A stretch of DNA of 64,000 nt, taken from CAYTBN01 sp964436045 (GTDB lineage: Bacteria; Myxococcota_A; UBA796; UBA9615; CAYRNR01). The position numbers were made by a program, and so were the translations under genes. The stretch covers positions 1 to 64,000 of the forward strand of contig CAYTBN010000009.1 of NCBI GenBank assembly GCA_964436045.1, given 5' to 3'. The notes under the pieces were generated by a model. That model searched no databases and was not told where the DNA came from. It was given only the letters and a program-made list of their open reading frames with translations. Positions 1 to 7,816 of the stretch are shown one piece after another (position 1 is the stretch's first letter; each line of letters begins with the position of its first letter).

Positions 1-809
1 TCATCGTCGGGAACCGAGGCGTGGTAGCGCCCGAAGTCGTGGCTGCCACACTCGCCGTGGCTCCAGTCCCCGGCCTCCAGCTCGTCGAGGAAGGAACCGG
101 GCACCACCAGCTCGCCGGAGTCGGGGCCCTCGCACTCGATCTCGGCGGCGGCAAAACCACCGTGGCTGCCGGTGCAGTCGGTCATCTGCAGGCGGATCCG
201 GGCGTCGAGGATCGGGTCCTTCCAGCGCAGCGTGGCGTCCCCGGAGCCCCGGGAGGTGATGGCGCCGACGAAGGATCCGTCTTCCAGCGGTGGGCCGATG
301 GTCGACGCGGTCAGGGCCAGGCCATCGACCTCGATGGAGACCTCGCCCTCGGTGCTGGCCGAGCCGAGGGCGAAGTAGGCCAGCGCGCCGTCGGGGGGGA
401 CCGTCTCTTCCCCATCAGGCCAGGTCCACAGCAGGTCGCCTCGGTCCTCCCGCACCGGCCACGCGACACACTCGCCGCCCACGCAGGAGGTCTCGCCCTC
501 GCACGGCGGATCGCAGGACGACGGGGTGTGGGTCATCAGCCGGCAGTTGCCGATCCGCTCGCTCTCCTCGTGAAACCGCATCCTCGGCCCGTCGGCGAAT
601 GCCCCCATCAGCTGGGTCTGGCCGTAGTCGAGCCAGCTCTCGACCTGGATCAGCCCGTGCGGGTCGCTGAAGTCCGGCTCGTCGTCGAGGTCCTTCGTGT
701 AGTTCCCCGAGCCGCCCGGCTGCGGCTCGGTCGCGGGGCAGGCGAAAAACACGGACACGGCGAGCAGCGGAACCGAGGCGAGAATCTGCCGGATCATCTT
801 GGTCTTCAT
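1..809 (-). CDS. Predicted lipoprotein, incomplete (3' end outside window)
   Basis: The reading frame stays open from an ATG at 809 to the window edge, giving at least 269 residues; the C-terminus is missing. An in-frame TAG lies about 9 bases upstream of the ATG, so the start is well bounded. The N-terminus has a short basic stretch, a hydrophobic segment and a lipobox-like end (VSVFFAC, Cys24), so I infer a lipid-anchored envelope protein. A Cys-rich patch near residues 96-113 (pattern CDPPCEGETSCVGGEC) looks like a small disulfide knot common in secreted myxobacterial-type proteins. The rest has alternating hydrophobic residues typical of beta-sandwich surface proteins, with no family I recognise. 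It is divergent from the kinase gene, about 120 bases away. Confidence 0.75.
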   Translation of the reverse strand, partial: MKTKMIRQILASVPLLAVSVFFACPATEPQPGGSGNYTKDLDDEPDFSDPHGLIQVESWLDYGQTQLMGAFADGPRMRFHEESERIGNCRLMTHTPSSCDPPCEGETSCVGGECVAWPVREDRGDLLWTWPDGEETVPPDGALAYFALGSASTEGEVSIEVDGLALTASTIGPPLEDGSFVGAITSRGSGDATLRWKDPILDARIRLQMTDCTGSHGGFAAAEIECEGPDSGELVVPGSFLDELEAGDWSHGECGSHDFGRYHASVPDD

Positions 810-928
810 GTCCAACCACTATCACCTTCTCCTCCCGGCCCCCAGCGCCGAGGTCCCCGCCGACCTGGAATGCCTCCCTCGACTTGTGTCAGAGACGACC
901 TTTGCCGGCCAACCCCTGGCGATCTAGG

Positions 929-3262
929 ATGCGGAGCAGCGGTCGGTCGCGCCTGGTGGATTCGCAGCAGCCTCTCCACAGCCAGGATCGCGCCGGGCCC
1001 CGGGGTGATCCGAACGTGGGCGACGAACGACAGCAGAATGGCGAGTTCGAGGACGACGCCTCCATCGGCAACTCGATCCAGATGCTGGGCAAGTACACCT
1101 TGCTCGACACCCTGGGCAGCGGCGCGGCGGGGGTCGTCTACCACGCCCACCTCGCAGGGCCGATGGGGTTCCGCAAGCAGGTCGCCCTCAAGACCATCCC
1201 GTCGAGCAGCACGGAGCAGGAAGCTCAGATCCAGGCGCTGATCAACGAGGCCCGCCTGGGCGGACACCTGGAACACCCCAACATCGTGTCGATCCTCGAC
1301 TTCGGCGAGGTGCAGGGGACGTTCTACATCGCGATGGAGTACGTGCAGGGCCACACCCTGCGTGACGTGCTGCGCCGGGTGGGCGCGCAGGACCCGATGC
1401 CTCCGGCTGTGATCGCAGGTCTGGGCGTGCAGATCTGCTGCGGCCTGTCCTACGCCCACACCGCCACCGACGACCAGAGTAGTCCCCTCTCGCTGATCCA
1501 CCGCGACCTGAAGCCGGCCAACGTGATGATCACCCACCGCGGTCAGGCCAAGGTGCTGGACTTCGGTATCAGCCGGGCCACCAGCAACCTGTACATGGAC
1601 CGGCCCGGGGAGACCGCCGGGACGCCCGCCTACATGAGCCCCGAACAGACCACGGGCCAGTCGCTGGACTCCCGGTCCGACCTGTTCAGCTTGGCCTCGC
1701 TGATCGCCGAGATGATCACGGGCGAGCCCGTGTTCGCCGACGAGGATGCCCGCGCCTCGCTGCACCGCGTCCACCGGGTCGACGTGGCGGAGGCCAGGGC
1801 GAAGATCCAGGATCTCCAGCCCCAGTTCCTGCCAGTGCTGGATGGCGCCTGGGCGCAGAACCCCAAGCGCCGGTACCCCAACGCCGACCGGATGGCCGCG
1901 GCCATCCACCGGGCCAGCCGCGACGCGGGCGATCGTCCCGCCGGCGAGCCCAAGATCGCGGTCTGGATGCGCAAGGCGATGGGCACCCCCTCGGACCGCT
2001 CCCGGTCCGCCGCCGGGGGCGCAAGCCTCACCCCGACCCAGGAGGACTCGGGCGGTCTCAAGGGTCTGTTCCGGCGGCTGGACAACTGGGCCCGCAGGGG
2101 ACAGGACCCCCACGAGCTGGAGGCGCCGGACGACCTGGCGGCCTACTCGATGGACGACTCGATCACCTTCACCCAGGAGCAACCCCGGGTGTTCTCGCTG
2201 CGGCACGAGCTCCTGGCCGAGCGGGAGAGCCGGGCGACCCTGGAGCAGCCCCCGCCGGTCCCCGCGTCCGTCACCGATCGCGTGACGCTCCTCCGGGACG
2301 ATATCGATCTCGACGAGGACGAGAACCGGACCGTCGAGGCCCCGGGGCTGGTCGAAGAGGAACCCTGGGACGAGAGCGGAGCCGACCCTGCGGACGAGAG
2401 CCTGGTGCTGAACCTGGTCGTCGACTCCGGCGACTTCGAGCCCGAGCCCGTGGCCGCCGATCCCACCTCGCGCAAGGGCGCGGGAGAGGTGCTGCCCGGG
2501 CGGACGACCACCGAGGAGATCGAGCGCGTCCTCGAGGACGACGAGGTGCTCGCATGGATCGAGATCCTCCCCGGCACGTACTGGCGGGGCAGCGAGGGCG
2601 GGGGAACCGAACACCGGGAGGACGAGGCCCAGCACGAGGTCACCATCAGCCAGCGATTCGGGGTCGCCAACGTGCCGGTGACCCAATCCCTGTGGGCGGC
2701 GGTGATGGGCAACAACCCCAGCGAGATCGTTGGGGATCGGCGTCCCGTCGACGGCGTCAGCTGGTTCGACGCGGTGCTGTTCTGCAATGTCTACTCCCGG
2801 TCCTGGGGGCTGGACCCCGCGTACGTCATCGACGGTGGCAAGGTGTCGTGGGACCGGGAGTCGTCCGGTTTCCGGCTGCTCACCGAGGCCGAGTGGGAGT
2901 ACGCGGCGCGGGCCGGCCTGCCCGACCCCTTCGCCGGCGTCGTCGATCCCCTCGCGGTGGCCTGGTTCGTCGAGAACGCGGGGGGGCGTTCCCACGACGT
3001 GGCGACTCGCGCGTGTAACGCCTGGGGCCTGTACGACACCTGCGGGAACGGCTGGGAGTGGGTCTGGGACCGCTACGACCCCGTCCCGGAGCAGGGTTCG
3101 GTCATCGATCCCATGGGGCACTGGTCCTCGTCCCAGCGCGTCGCCCGCGGCGGCTCCTGGGCCAGCCCCCGGGAGGACATCCGCACCGCCCGCCGCCGCG
3201 CTGGCGACATGATGGAGGCTGGCCACGACGTCGGCCTGCGCATCACCCGCTCGCTGTTCTGA
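929..3262 (+). CDS. Ser/Thr protein kinase fused to FGE/SUMF1-like domain
   Basis: 777 residues from ATG 929; a TTG at 884 and a GTG at 1016 are also in frame, so the start is uncertain. The kinase domain (about residues 55-320) carries the glycine loop LGSGAAGVVY, the VALK lysine, HRDLKPANVM near 191, DFGIS near 211 and PAYMSPEQ, so catalysis looks intact. A long acidic, proline-rich linker without an obvious membrane helix follows. Residues about 540-777 are a formylglycine-generating-enzyme/sulfatase-modifying-factor fold: PGTYWRGS, PVTQSLW, PVDGVSWFDAVLFCN, RLLTEAEWEYAARAG, NGWEWVWDRY, RGGSW. The region after RGGSW lacks the cysteines used by true formylglycine enzymes, so this domain is more likely a binding or sensing module. 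Such kinase-FGE fusions are known in Myxococcota and Planctomycetes. Its substrate is unknown. Confidence 0.9.
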   Translation: MRSSGRSRLVDSQQPLHSQDRAGPRGDPNVGDERQQNGEFEDDASIGNSIQMLGKYTLLDTLGSGAAGVVYHAHLAGPMGFRKQVALKTIPSSSTEQEAQIQALINEARLGGHLEHPNIVSILDFGEVQGTFYIAMEYVQGHTLRDVLRRVGAQDPMPPAVIAGLGVQICCGLSYAHTATDDQSSPLSLIHRDLKPANVMITHRGQAKVLDFGISRATSNLYMDRPGETAGTPAYMSPEQTTGQSLDSRSDLFSLASLIAEMITGEPVFADEDARASLHRVHRVDVAEARAKIQDLQPQFLPVLDGAWAQNPKRRYPNADRMAAAIHRASRDAGDRPAGEPKIAVWMRKAMGTPSDRSRSAAGGASLTPTQEDSGGLKGLFRRLDNWARRGQDPHELEAPDDLAAYSMDDSITFTQEQPRVFSLRHELLAERESRATLEQPPPVPASVTDRVTLLRDDIDLDEDENRTVEAPGLVEEEPWDESGADPADESLVLNLVVDSGDFEPEPVAADPTSRKGAGEVLPGRTTTEEIERVLEDDEVLAWIEILPGTYWRGSEGGGTEHREDEAQHEVTISQRFGVANVPVTQSLWAAVMGNNPSEIVGDRRPVDGVSWFDAVLFCNVYSRSWGLDPAYVIDGGKVSWDRESSGFRLLTEAEWEYAARAGLPDPFAGVVDPLAVAWFVENAGGRSHDVATRACNAWGLYDTCGNGWEWVWDRYDPVPEQGSVIDPMGHWSSSQRVARGGSWASPREDIRTARRRAGDMMEAGHDVGLRITRSLF

Positions 3263-3265
3263 TAT

Positions 3266-3286
3266 CCTCCAGCCCGGATGGAGGGG
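3266..3286 (+). promoter_or_regulatory. Hairpin overlapping the ribosome binding site of the next gene
   Basis: CCTCCA (3266-3271) and TGGAGG (3279-3284) are perfect complements separated by 7 bases. The right arm contains most of the GGAGGGG Shine-Dalgarno (3280-3286) of the lipoprotein that starts at 3292. If the RNA folds this way, translation initiation would be partly masked. The stem is short, so this is only a suggestion. Confidence 0.3.
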
Positions 3287-3291
3287 TCTCC

Positions 3292-4224
3292 ATGCATGCC
3301 CGCATTCCGAGCTTGGTGCTCGTTCTCTCGTTTTTCTGGCTGGGCTGTCCGACGGTGCATGGCGACGACGTCGCGGGTGACGACGACATCGCGGGTGACG
3401 ACGACGTGGCCGACGACGACACGGGGGACGACGACACGAGCGACGATGACACCGGGGACGACGACACGGGCGATGACGACACCGGGGACGACGACACCGG
3501 GGACGACGATACGACGCCCGCGGACTGCAGCCTGATCTCCCAGGCCAACCCCGCCTGGGAGGTCTGCGAGACCGGCGACGACTTCTGCAACGGCGTGTTC
3601 ACCGACGGGGCCGGCTGCGGGGCGTATTGCAACGCGGCCGGCATGGTCTGCGCGGCCCGCTACGGGGGCGAGCCCGGCTGCATCAAGGAGCCCCAGAACG
3701 TGCTGAGCTGCGGCGACGTCAATGGCCACCAGTCGGACTGGTGCGAGTGCGTGTTCGCCGGAGGCGACGACGACGACGACGACTCCTGCGACGAGGATCC
3801 CCTCGATCCGCCCTACACGATGGAGCTGGACTACACGGTGGCGTCCTACACCGAACGCCACAACTGGGTGCTGACCTGCTACCCCAACGCCTACACCGCG
3901 TCCGGGGACGAGCACGAGGCCTGCGACAACCAGTACAGCCCCGACGGATCGCGCACCGGTACCGCCACCCTGACCTTCACCGGCGTGCCGCGAGGGATGT
4001 ACGACGCCTACGTGGGCGGACGCCACACCTCGAACCGGAACCCGGACGGGGCCTTCTTCATCGTCGACGGCAACGCCGTGGTCATCGATCAGGTGGATCC
4101 CTCCGGTGACTACGTCTACGACCACCACGGGCAGTACTGCCTGGAGGGCACGGTCGACGTGATCCTGGACTCCACGGTCAACGGTGGATCCGATTCGATC
4201 TTCGGGGCGAAACTGGTCCCTTGA
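3292..4224 (+). CDS. Lipoprotein with GDDDT-repeat linker and carbohydrate-binding-like C-terminal domain
   Basis: 310 residues. ATG 3292 was chosen because it is followed by a signal peptide and lipobox (FFWLGC, Cys19) and preceded by a good GGAGGGG site. Right after the lipid-anchored Cys comes an acidic low-complexity linker, about residues 24-74, built from GDDDT-like units. A Cys-rich module follows (about 78-155, ten or more Cys, including CETGDDFCNG and GCGAYCNAAGMVC), then a beta-rich domain (about 175-310, YTVASYTERHNW to FGAKLVP) resembling golvesin-like or CBM-like sandwich domains; that likeness is tentative. It is probably displayed at the surface on a stiff, negatively charged tether. 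It shares the linker type, but not the folded domains, with the next gene. Confidence 0.8.
   Translation: MHARIPSLVLVLSFFWLGCPTVHGDDVAGDDDIAGDDDVADDDTGDDDTSDDDTGDDDTGDDDTGDDDTGDDDTTPADCSLISQANPAWEVCETGDDFCNGVFTDGAGCGAYCNAAGMVCAARYGGEPGCIKEPQNVLSCGDVNGHQSDWCECVFAGGDDDDDDSCDEDPLDPPYTMELDYTVASYTERHNWVLTCYPNAYTASGDEHEACDNQYSPDGSRTGTATLTFTGVPRGMYDAYVGGRHTSNRNPDGAFFIVDGNAVVIDQVDPSGDYVYDHHGQYCLEGTVDVILDSTVNGGSDSIFGAKLVP
3421..3510 (+). repeat. Degenerate 15-bp tandem repeat (six units) coding GDDDT
   Basis: Six consecutive 15-base units of the form ACNGGGGACGACGAC, with synonymous and a few non-synonymous changes, encode (T-G/S-D-D-D)n. The sequence is in frame within the lipoprotein linker, so unit gain or loss would change tether length without a frameshift. 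Confidence 0.85.
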
Positions 4225-4225
4225 G

Positions 4226-4243
4226 CCGGCGTGCCCCCGCCGG
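4226..4243. other. GC-rich inverted repeat between two lipoprotein genes
   Basis: CCGGCG (4226-4231) and CGCCGG (4238-4243) form a 6-bp stem with a 6-base loop directly after the stop codon of the upstream lipoprotein. There is no T-run, so it may be a weak terminator or RNA-stabilising hairpin rather than a proven intrinsic terminator. Confidence 0.3.
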
Positions 4244-4259
4244 ACATGGAGGTCCCATC

Positions 4260-5636
4260 ATGAACGTCCGGATCCCGTGGCGCTGTTCGTTCCTGTTGCT
4301 CGCAGCGCTACTCTGGGCCGGCTGTCCGCCGCCACCCCAGCCCCATGATGACGACGACGGTGGCGACGATGACGATGATGACGACGACGACGACGACGAC
4401 ACGGGGGACGACGACACGGGGGACGACGACACGGGGGACGACGACACAGGGGACGACGACACGGGGGACGACGACAGCTCGCCCCTGGACGCCGATGGCG
4501 ACGGCTACGAAGAGCCGGACGACTGTGACGACGGCGATCCGGCCGTTCACCCGGGCGCGACCGAAGCGAACGACGGGGTCGACCAGGACTGCGACGGGAT
4601 CGTCGACGAGGACTTCGTCGCCATCGGGGACGTGGTGATCAGCGAGGTCATGCAGAATCCGCAAGCCGTCGACGATGGCGTGGGGGAGTGGTTCGAGGTC
4701 TACAACGCCAGCGGGGGCTTCCTCGACCTGATGGGCTGGGAGATCGCCGACGCGGGCGCGGACAGCCACGTGATCAGCCCCGGGGCGAGCCTGCTGATCG
4801 GGCCCGGCGACCACGCGGTGTTCGGCACCCTGGGCAACCAGCTGCAGAACGGCGGCGCGGTGGTCGACTACGAGTACGGCGGCGCCATCGACCTCTCCAA
4901 CTCGGACGACGAGCTGTACGTGATCTGCGCGGGACTGACCGTGGACGCGGTGGAGTACGACGACGGGGTCGACTTCCCCGATCCCGCAGGGGCGTCGATG
5001 AACCTGGACCCGGGATCCCTGAGCGCGGGCGCCAACGACGACGGCGACAACTGGTGTGAGGCCAGCTCGTCCTACGGCGACGGCGATCTGGGCACCCCCG
5101 GCGCGGCCAACGACGACTGTGGTGGTGGTGGAGGTGTTCCCGTCGGCGCAGTCATCGTCACCGAGGTGATGCAGAACCCGGCCGCGGTCTCCGACAACGA
5201 CGGGGAGTGGTTCGAGCTCCACAACACCACCGGCAGCTCCATCGATCTGGACGGCTGCGAGCTGTCCGACGACGACGGCCTGGACCACACCATCGCAGGA
5301 TCGCTGGTGGTGGGCGGCGGCGGGTACCTGGTGCTCGCGACCGAGGCCGATCCCGCGCTCAACGGCGGGTTCTCGGTGGACTACGAGTACGGCGGCGGGC
5401 TGAACCTGACCAACGGCGACGACGAGGTGATCCTGAGCTGCGGCGGTCTGCAGATCGACCGGGTCGGCTGGGACGACGGCGCCACCTTCCCCGATCCCAC
5501 GGGCGCCTCGATGAGCCTGGCCCCGGCATACCTGGACCAGTACGCCAACGACGACGGCGCCCACTGGTGCGAGGCCACCTCGACTTTCGGCGCGGGCGAT
5601 CAGGGGACACCGGGATCCGCCAACGATCCCTGTTGA
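4260..5636 (+). CDS. Lipoprotein with GDDDT linker, calcium-binding motif and two lamin-tail domains
   Basis: 458 residues from ATG 4260, which follows a GGAGGT site. The signal peptide ends in a lipobox (LLWAGC). An Asp-rich linker with five GDDDT units occupies about residues 28-74. Residues about 75-119 are a metal-binding motif of the thrombospondin-3/MopE type (DADGDGYEEPDDCDD ... DGVDQDCDGIVDEDF). Two lamin-tail domains follow, at about 126-275 and 298-455, each beginning with a VxxxEVMQNP segment, then GEWFE(V/L)(Y/H)N and closing with GTPGxAND. Lamin-tail domains in bacteria occur on secreted or surface proteins and are thought to mediate adhesion or positioning of enzymes. The two copies are clearly an internal duplication. 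Confidence 0.88.
   Translation: MNVRIPWRCSFLLLAALLWAGCPPPPQPHDDDDGGDDDDDDDDDDDDTGDDDTGDDDTGDDDTGDDDTGDDDSSPLDADGDGYEEPDDCDDGDPAVHPGATEANDGVDQDCDGIVDEDFVAIGDVVISEVMQNPQAVDDGVGEWFEVYNASGGFLDLMGWEIADAGADSHVISPGASLLIGPGDHAVFGTLGNQLQNGGAVVDYEYGGAIDLSNSDDELYVICAGLTVDAVEYDDGVDFPDPAGASMNLDPGSLSAGANDDGDNWCEASSSYGDGDLGTPGAANDDCGGGGGVPVGAVIVTEVMQNPAAVSDNDGEWFELHNTTGSSIDLDGCELSDDDGLDHTIAGSLVVGGGGYLVLATEADPALNGGFSVDYEYGGGLNLTNGDDEVILSCGGLQIDRVGWDDGATFPDPTGASMSLAPAYLDQYANDDGAHWCEATSTFGAGDQGTPGSANDPC
4401..4475 (+). repeat. Five tandem copies of a 15-bp unit coding GDDDT
   Basis: Units ACGGGGGACGACGAC run from 4401 to 4475; four are identical and one has a single base change. The repeat is in frame in the lipoprotein linker. 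Near-identity at the DNA level suggests recent slippage or unequal recombination. Confidence 0.9.
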
Positions 5637-5691
5637 AGCCAGCCGAGACCGAGACCGAGCCGGTGTGCCGGACCACCGAGACCGAGTTTCC

Positions 5692-6699
5692 CTAGCCGAA
5701 GTCCGCGTCTCGCTCGATCCGCGCCCAGTTCGCCTGCATCCACTCCACCGTCTGCCCAAGCCCTTCCTCCAGCGACACCGTCCCCGGCTCCACACCGAGC
5801 AGCTCCCGGGCAGTGGTCGGGTCGCCGAGGAGGCGAGGTTTGTGGTCCCAGTCCCGGCGGTGGGCGTGCTCGATTGGGCTGTCCGAGCCGGTGGCGCGGA
5901 CCACGGCGGCGGCCAGGGCGGCGATGGGGGTCTCGCGTCCGGACGCCACCTGGAAGGCGTGGCCGGTGGCGGCGGTCGCGGTGCCGGATGCCAGCAGGGC
6001 GTCGACGGCGTCGCCGACCCAGCAGAAGTCGCGGGTCTCGGCGCCGGTCCCGGTGATCACCAGCGGGAGGCCGCGCAGGGCGCGGAAGCAGAAGTTGGCG
6101 ATCACGTTGCGGTAGCGGCCCGGCACCTCGCCGGGGCCGTAGACGTTGAACAGCCGCGGCCGGGCCACGGCGAGGCCGTGCTGGGCGCCGAAGAAGGTGG
6201 CGTAGTGTTCGCCCAGCAGCTTGGTGATCTGGTACGGGGTGGTGAGCTGGCCCGGGGCGGCCGCCCCGCCCGCGGCACCCTCGACGCTGGTCAACGCACA
6301 CCCGGAGCTGGCGTAGACCACCCGCTCCACGCCGACCTCGACGCAGGCCTGCAACACCCGCAGCGTTCCCAGGCCACTGACCCGCAGGTCCCCCTCGGGA
6401 TCGTCCACCGAGCGCTGGTTGGCGAACTGGGCGGCCAGGTGGAAGACCCGTCGCGGACGAACCGCGAAGGCCGCGGCGAGGGCGCTGGGATCGGTGATCG
6501 AGCCCTCGACGAAGCTCAGGCCGGGCACGTCGGGCAGGTTCCAGCGGAAGCCCCCGGACAGGTCGTCGATGACCGCGATCGGCCCCGCACCGAGCCGCGC
6601 CAGCTCCACGATCACGTTGGACCCGATGGCCCCGGCTCCCCCGGTGACCAGCACGGGGCAATCTCGATAGTCCCCCACCTCACTCACCCGGTCAGCCAT
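5692..6699 (-). CDS. NAD-dependent nucleotide-sugar epimerase/dehydratase
   Basis: 335 residues of the extended short-chain dehydrogenase family. It has the N-terminal NAD-binding motif VTGGAGAIGSN, the catalytic YQITK (Tyr-x-x-x-Lys), RLFNVYGPGEVPGRY and a substrate-binding C-terminal half with TRDFCWVGD. Similar proteins are UDP-glucose 4-epimerases and dTDP-glucose 4,6-dehydratases; the exact sugar cannot be read from sequence. It overlaps the end of wecB by 8 bases and is the last gene of a minus-strand operon of nucleotide-sugar and glycosyl-transfer genes, which fits a role in polysaccharide precursor supply. Confidence 0.88.
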   Translation of the reverse strand: MADRVSEVGDYRDCPVLVTGGAGAIGSNVIVELARLGAGPIAVIDDLSGGFRWNLPDVPGLSFVEGSITDPSALAAAFAVRPRRVFHLAAQFANQRSVDDPEGDLRVSGLGTLRVLQACVEVGVERVVYASSGCALTSVEGAAGGAAAPGQLTTPYQITKLLGEHYATFFGAQHGLAVARPRLFNVYGPGEVPGRYRNVIANFCFRALRGLPLVITGTGAETRDFCWVGDAVDALLASGTATAATGHAFQVASGRETPIAALAAAVVRATGSDSPIEHAHRRDWDHKPRLLGDPTTARELLGVEPGTVSLEEGLGQTVEWMQANWARIERDADFG

Positions 6700-7816
6700 T
6701 CAGGTCCCGGTCCAGCCGCTCGACGATACGGCCGGCGGCCCGGCCGTCGCCGTACGGGCTGGCGCCCAGGGACATGCGCTCGTACGCGTGGCGGTCGTTG
6801 AGCAGGATCTCGATCTCACGGACGATGGCCCGGCGGTCCGTGCCCACCAGCTTGGCCAGTCCCGCGGCCACCGCCTCCGGGCGCTCGGTGACCGTCCGGC
6901 TGACCAGGACGGGTTTGCCCAGCGAAGGCGCCTCCTCCTGGATCCCGCCGGAGTCGGTGACGATGAGGTAGCTGCGGTCCATCAGGTATACAAACGGCAG
7001 GTACGGCTGGGGGTCGATCAATCGGATCCGATCGTGGCCGCCGAGCAGCGCCCGCACCGGCCGTTGTACGTTCGGGTTCAGGTGGACCGGGTAGACCACC
7101 AGCGCATCCGGGTTCCGCTCCACCACGTCCCGCAGCGCCTTGCAGAACGACTCGAACGGGCGGCCAAAGCTCTCCCGCCTGTGGCCGGTGACCAGGATCA
7201 ACCGGTGGCCCTCCAGCATCCCGGCCGGCACGTCGGATAGCTCCGGGGGGGCCCCGCGGACCTTGTCCCGCATCAACAGCAGCGCGTCGATCACCGTGTT
7301 GCCGGTGACCAGGATCCGCTCCTGGGGCGTGCCCTCGGCCCGCAGCGAGTCGGCGGCCTGGGAGGTGGGCGCAAAACACCAGCGGCAGAGGGGGTCGGTC
7401 AGGCGGCGGTTGGCTTCCTCCGGGAAGGGCGACCGCAGGTTGCCGGTCCGCAGGCCCGCCTCCACGTGCCCCACGTCGACGCCCGCGTAGAAACCGGCGA
7501 GCGCCGCCGCCATGCAGGTGGTGGTGTCGCCGTGGACCAGCACGGCGCCGGGCCGCAGCTGCTCCAGCGCCCGCTGCACGCCGACCACGACCCGGCCGGT
7601 CAGCTCGGCCAGGGACTGGTCGGGCTGCATGAGGTCCAGGTCCACGTCCGGGGTGATGCCGAAGCCGTCCAGGGTGTGATCCAGGAGCTGGCGGTGCTGA
7701 GCGGTGACGATGAGCTTGACGTCCAGTGTCGGGTGATCCCGCAGTGCCAGGTGCACGGGCGCCATCTTGATCGCCTCGGGCCGCGTGCCGAGGACGATGG
7801 CGATCCGGGCGCTCAC
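6692..7816 (-). CDS. wecB: UDP-N-acetylglucosamine 2-epimerase (non-hydrolysing)
   Basis: 374 residues, the usual length. Family motifs are GTRPEAIKMAPV at the N-terminus, TAQHRQLLDHTL, HGDTTTCMAAALAGFYAG, VGHVEAGLRTGN, FPEEANRR, VTGHRRESFGRPF and VTDSGGIQEEAPSLGKPVL. The enzyme interconverts UDP-GlcNAc and UDP-ManNAc in the cytoplasm. It overlaps the upstream epimerase gene by 4 bases and the downstream epimerase gene by 8, so translation is probably coupled. A second, divergent copy sits at 51396-52553. No WecC-type UDP-ManNAc dehydrogenase is in the window. Confidence 0.95.
   Translation of the reverse strand: MSARIAIVLGTRPEAIKMAPVHLALRDHPTLDVKLIVTAQHRQLLDHTLDGFGITPDVDLDLMQPDQSLAELTGRVVVGVQRALEQLRPGAVLVHGDTTTCMAAALAGFYAGVDVGHVEAGLRTGNLRSPFPEEANRRLTDPLCRWCFAPTSQAADSLRAEGTPQERILVTGNTVIDALLLMRDKVRGAPPELSDVPAGMLEGHRLILVTGHRRESFGRPFESFCKALRDVVERNPDALVVYPVHLNPNVQRPVRALLGGHDRIRLIDPQPYLPFVYLMDRSYLIVTDSGGIQEEAPSLGKPVLVSRTVTERPEAVAAGLAKLVGTDRRAIVREIEILLNDRHAYERMSLGASPYGDGRAAGRIVERLDRDLNG

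Noticed and set aside
806..3226. Long open frame on the minus strand opposite the kinase gene
   Set aside because: High GC makes long antisense frames common; its translation is low-complexity and lacks domains, while the plus strand has a clear kinase and FGE fold.
3421..4475. CRISPR-like direct repeats
   Set aside because: The 15-bp units have no spacers and are in-frame codons of acidic linkers.
4308..5795. Long minus-strand frame opposite the lamin-tail lipoprotein
   Set aside because: It is the mirror of the Asp-repeat and lamin-tail coding sequence and gives Val-rich repeats with no signal or fold.
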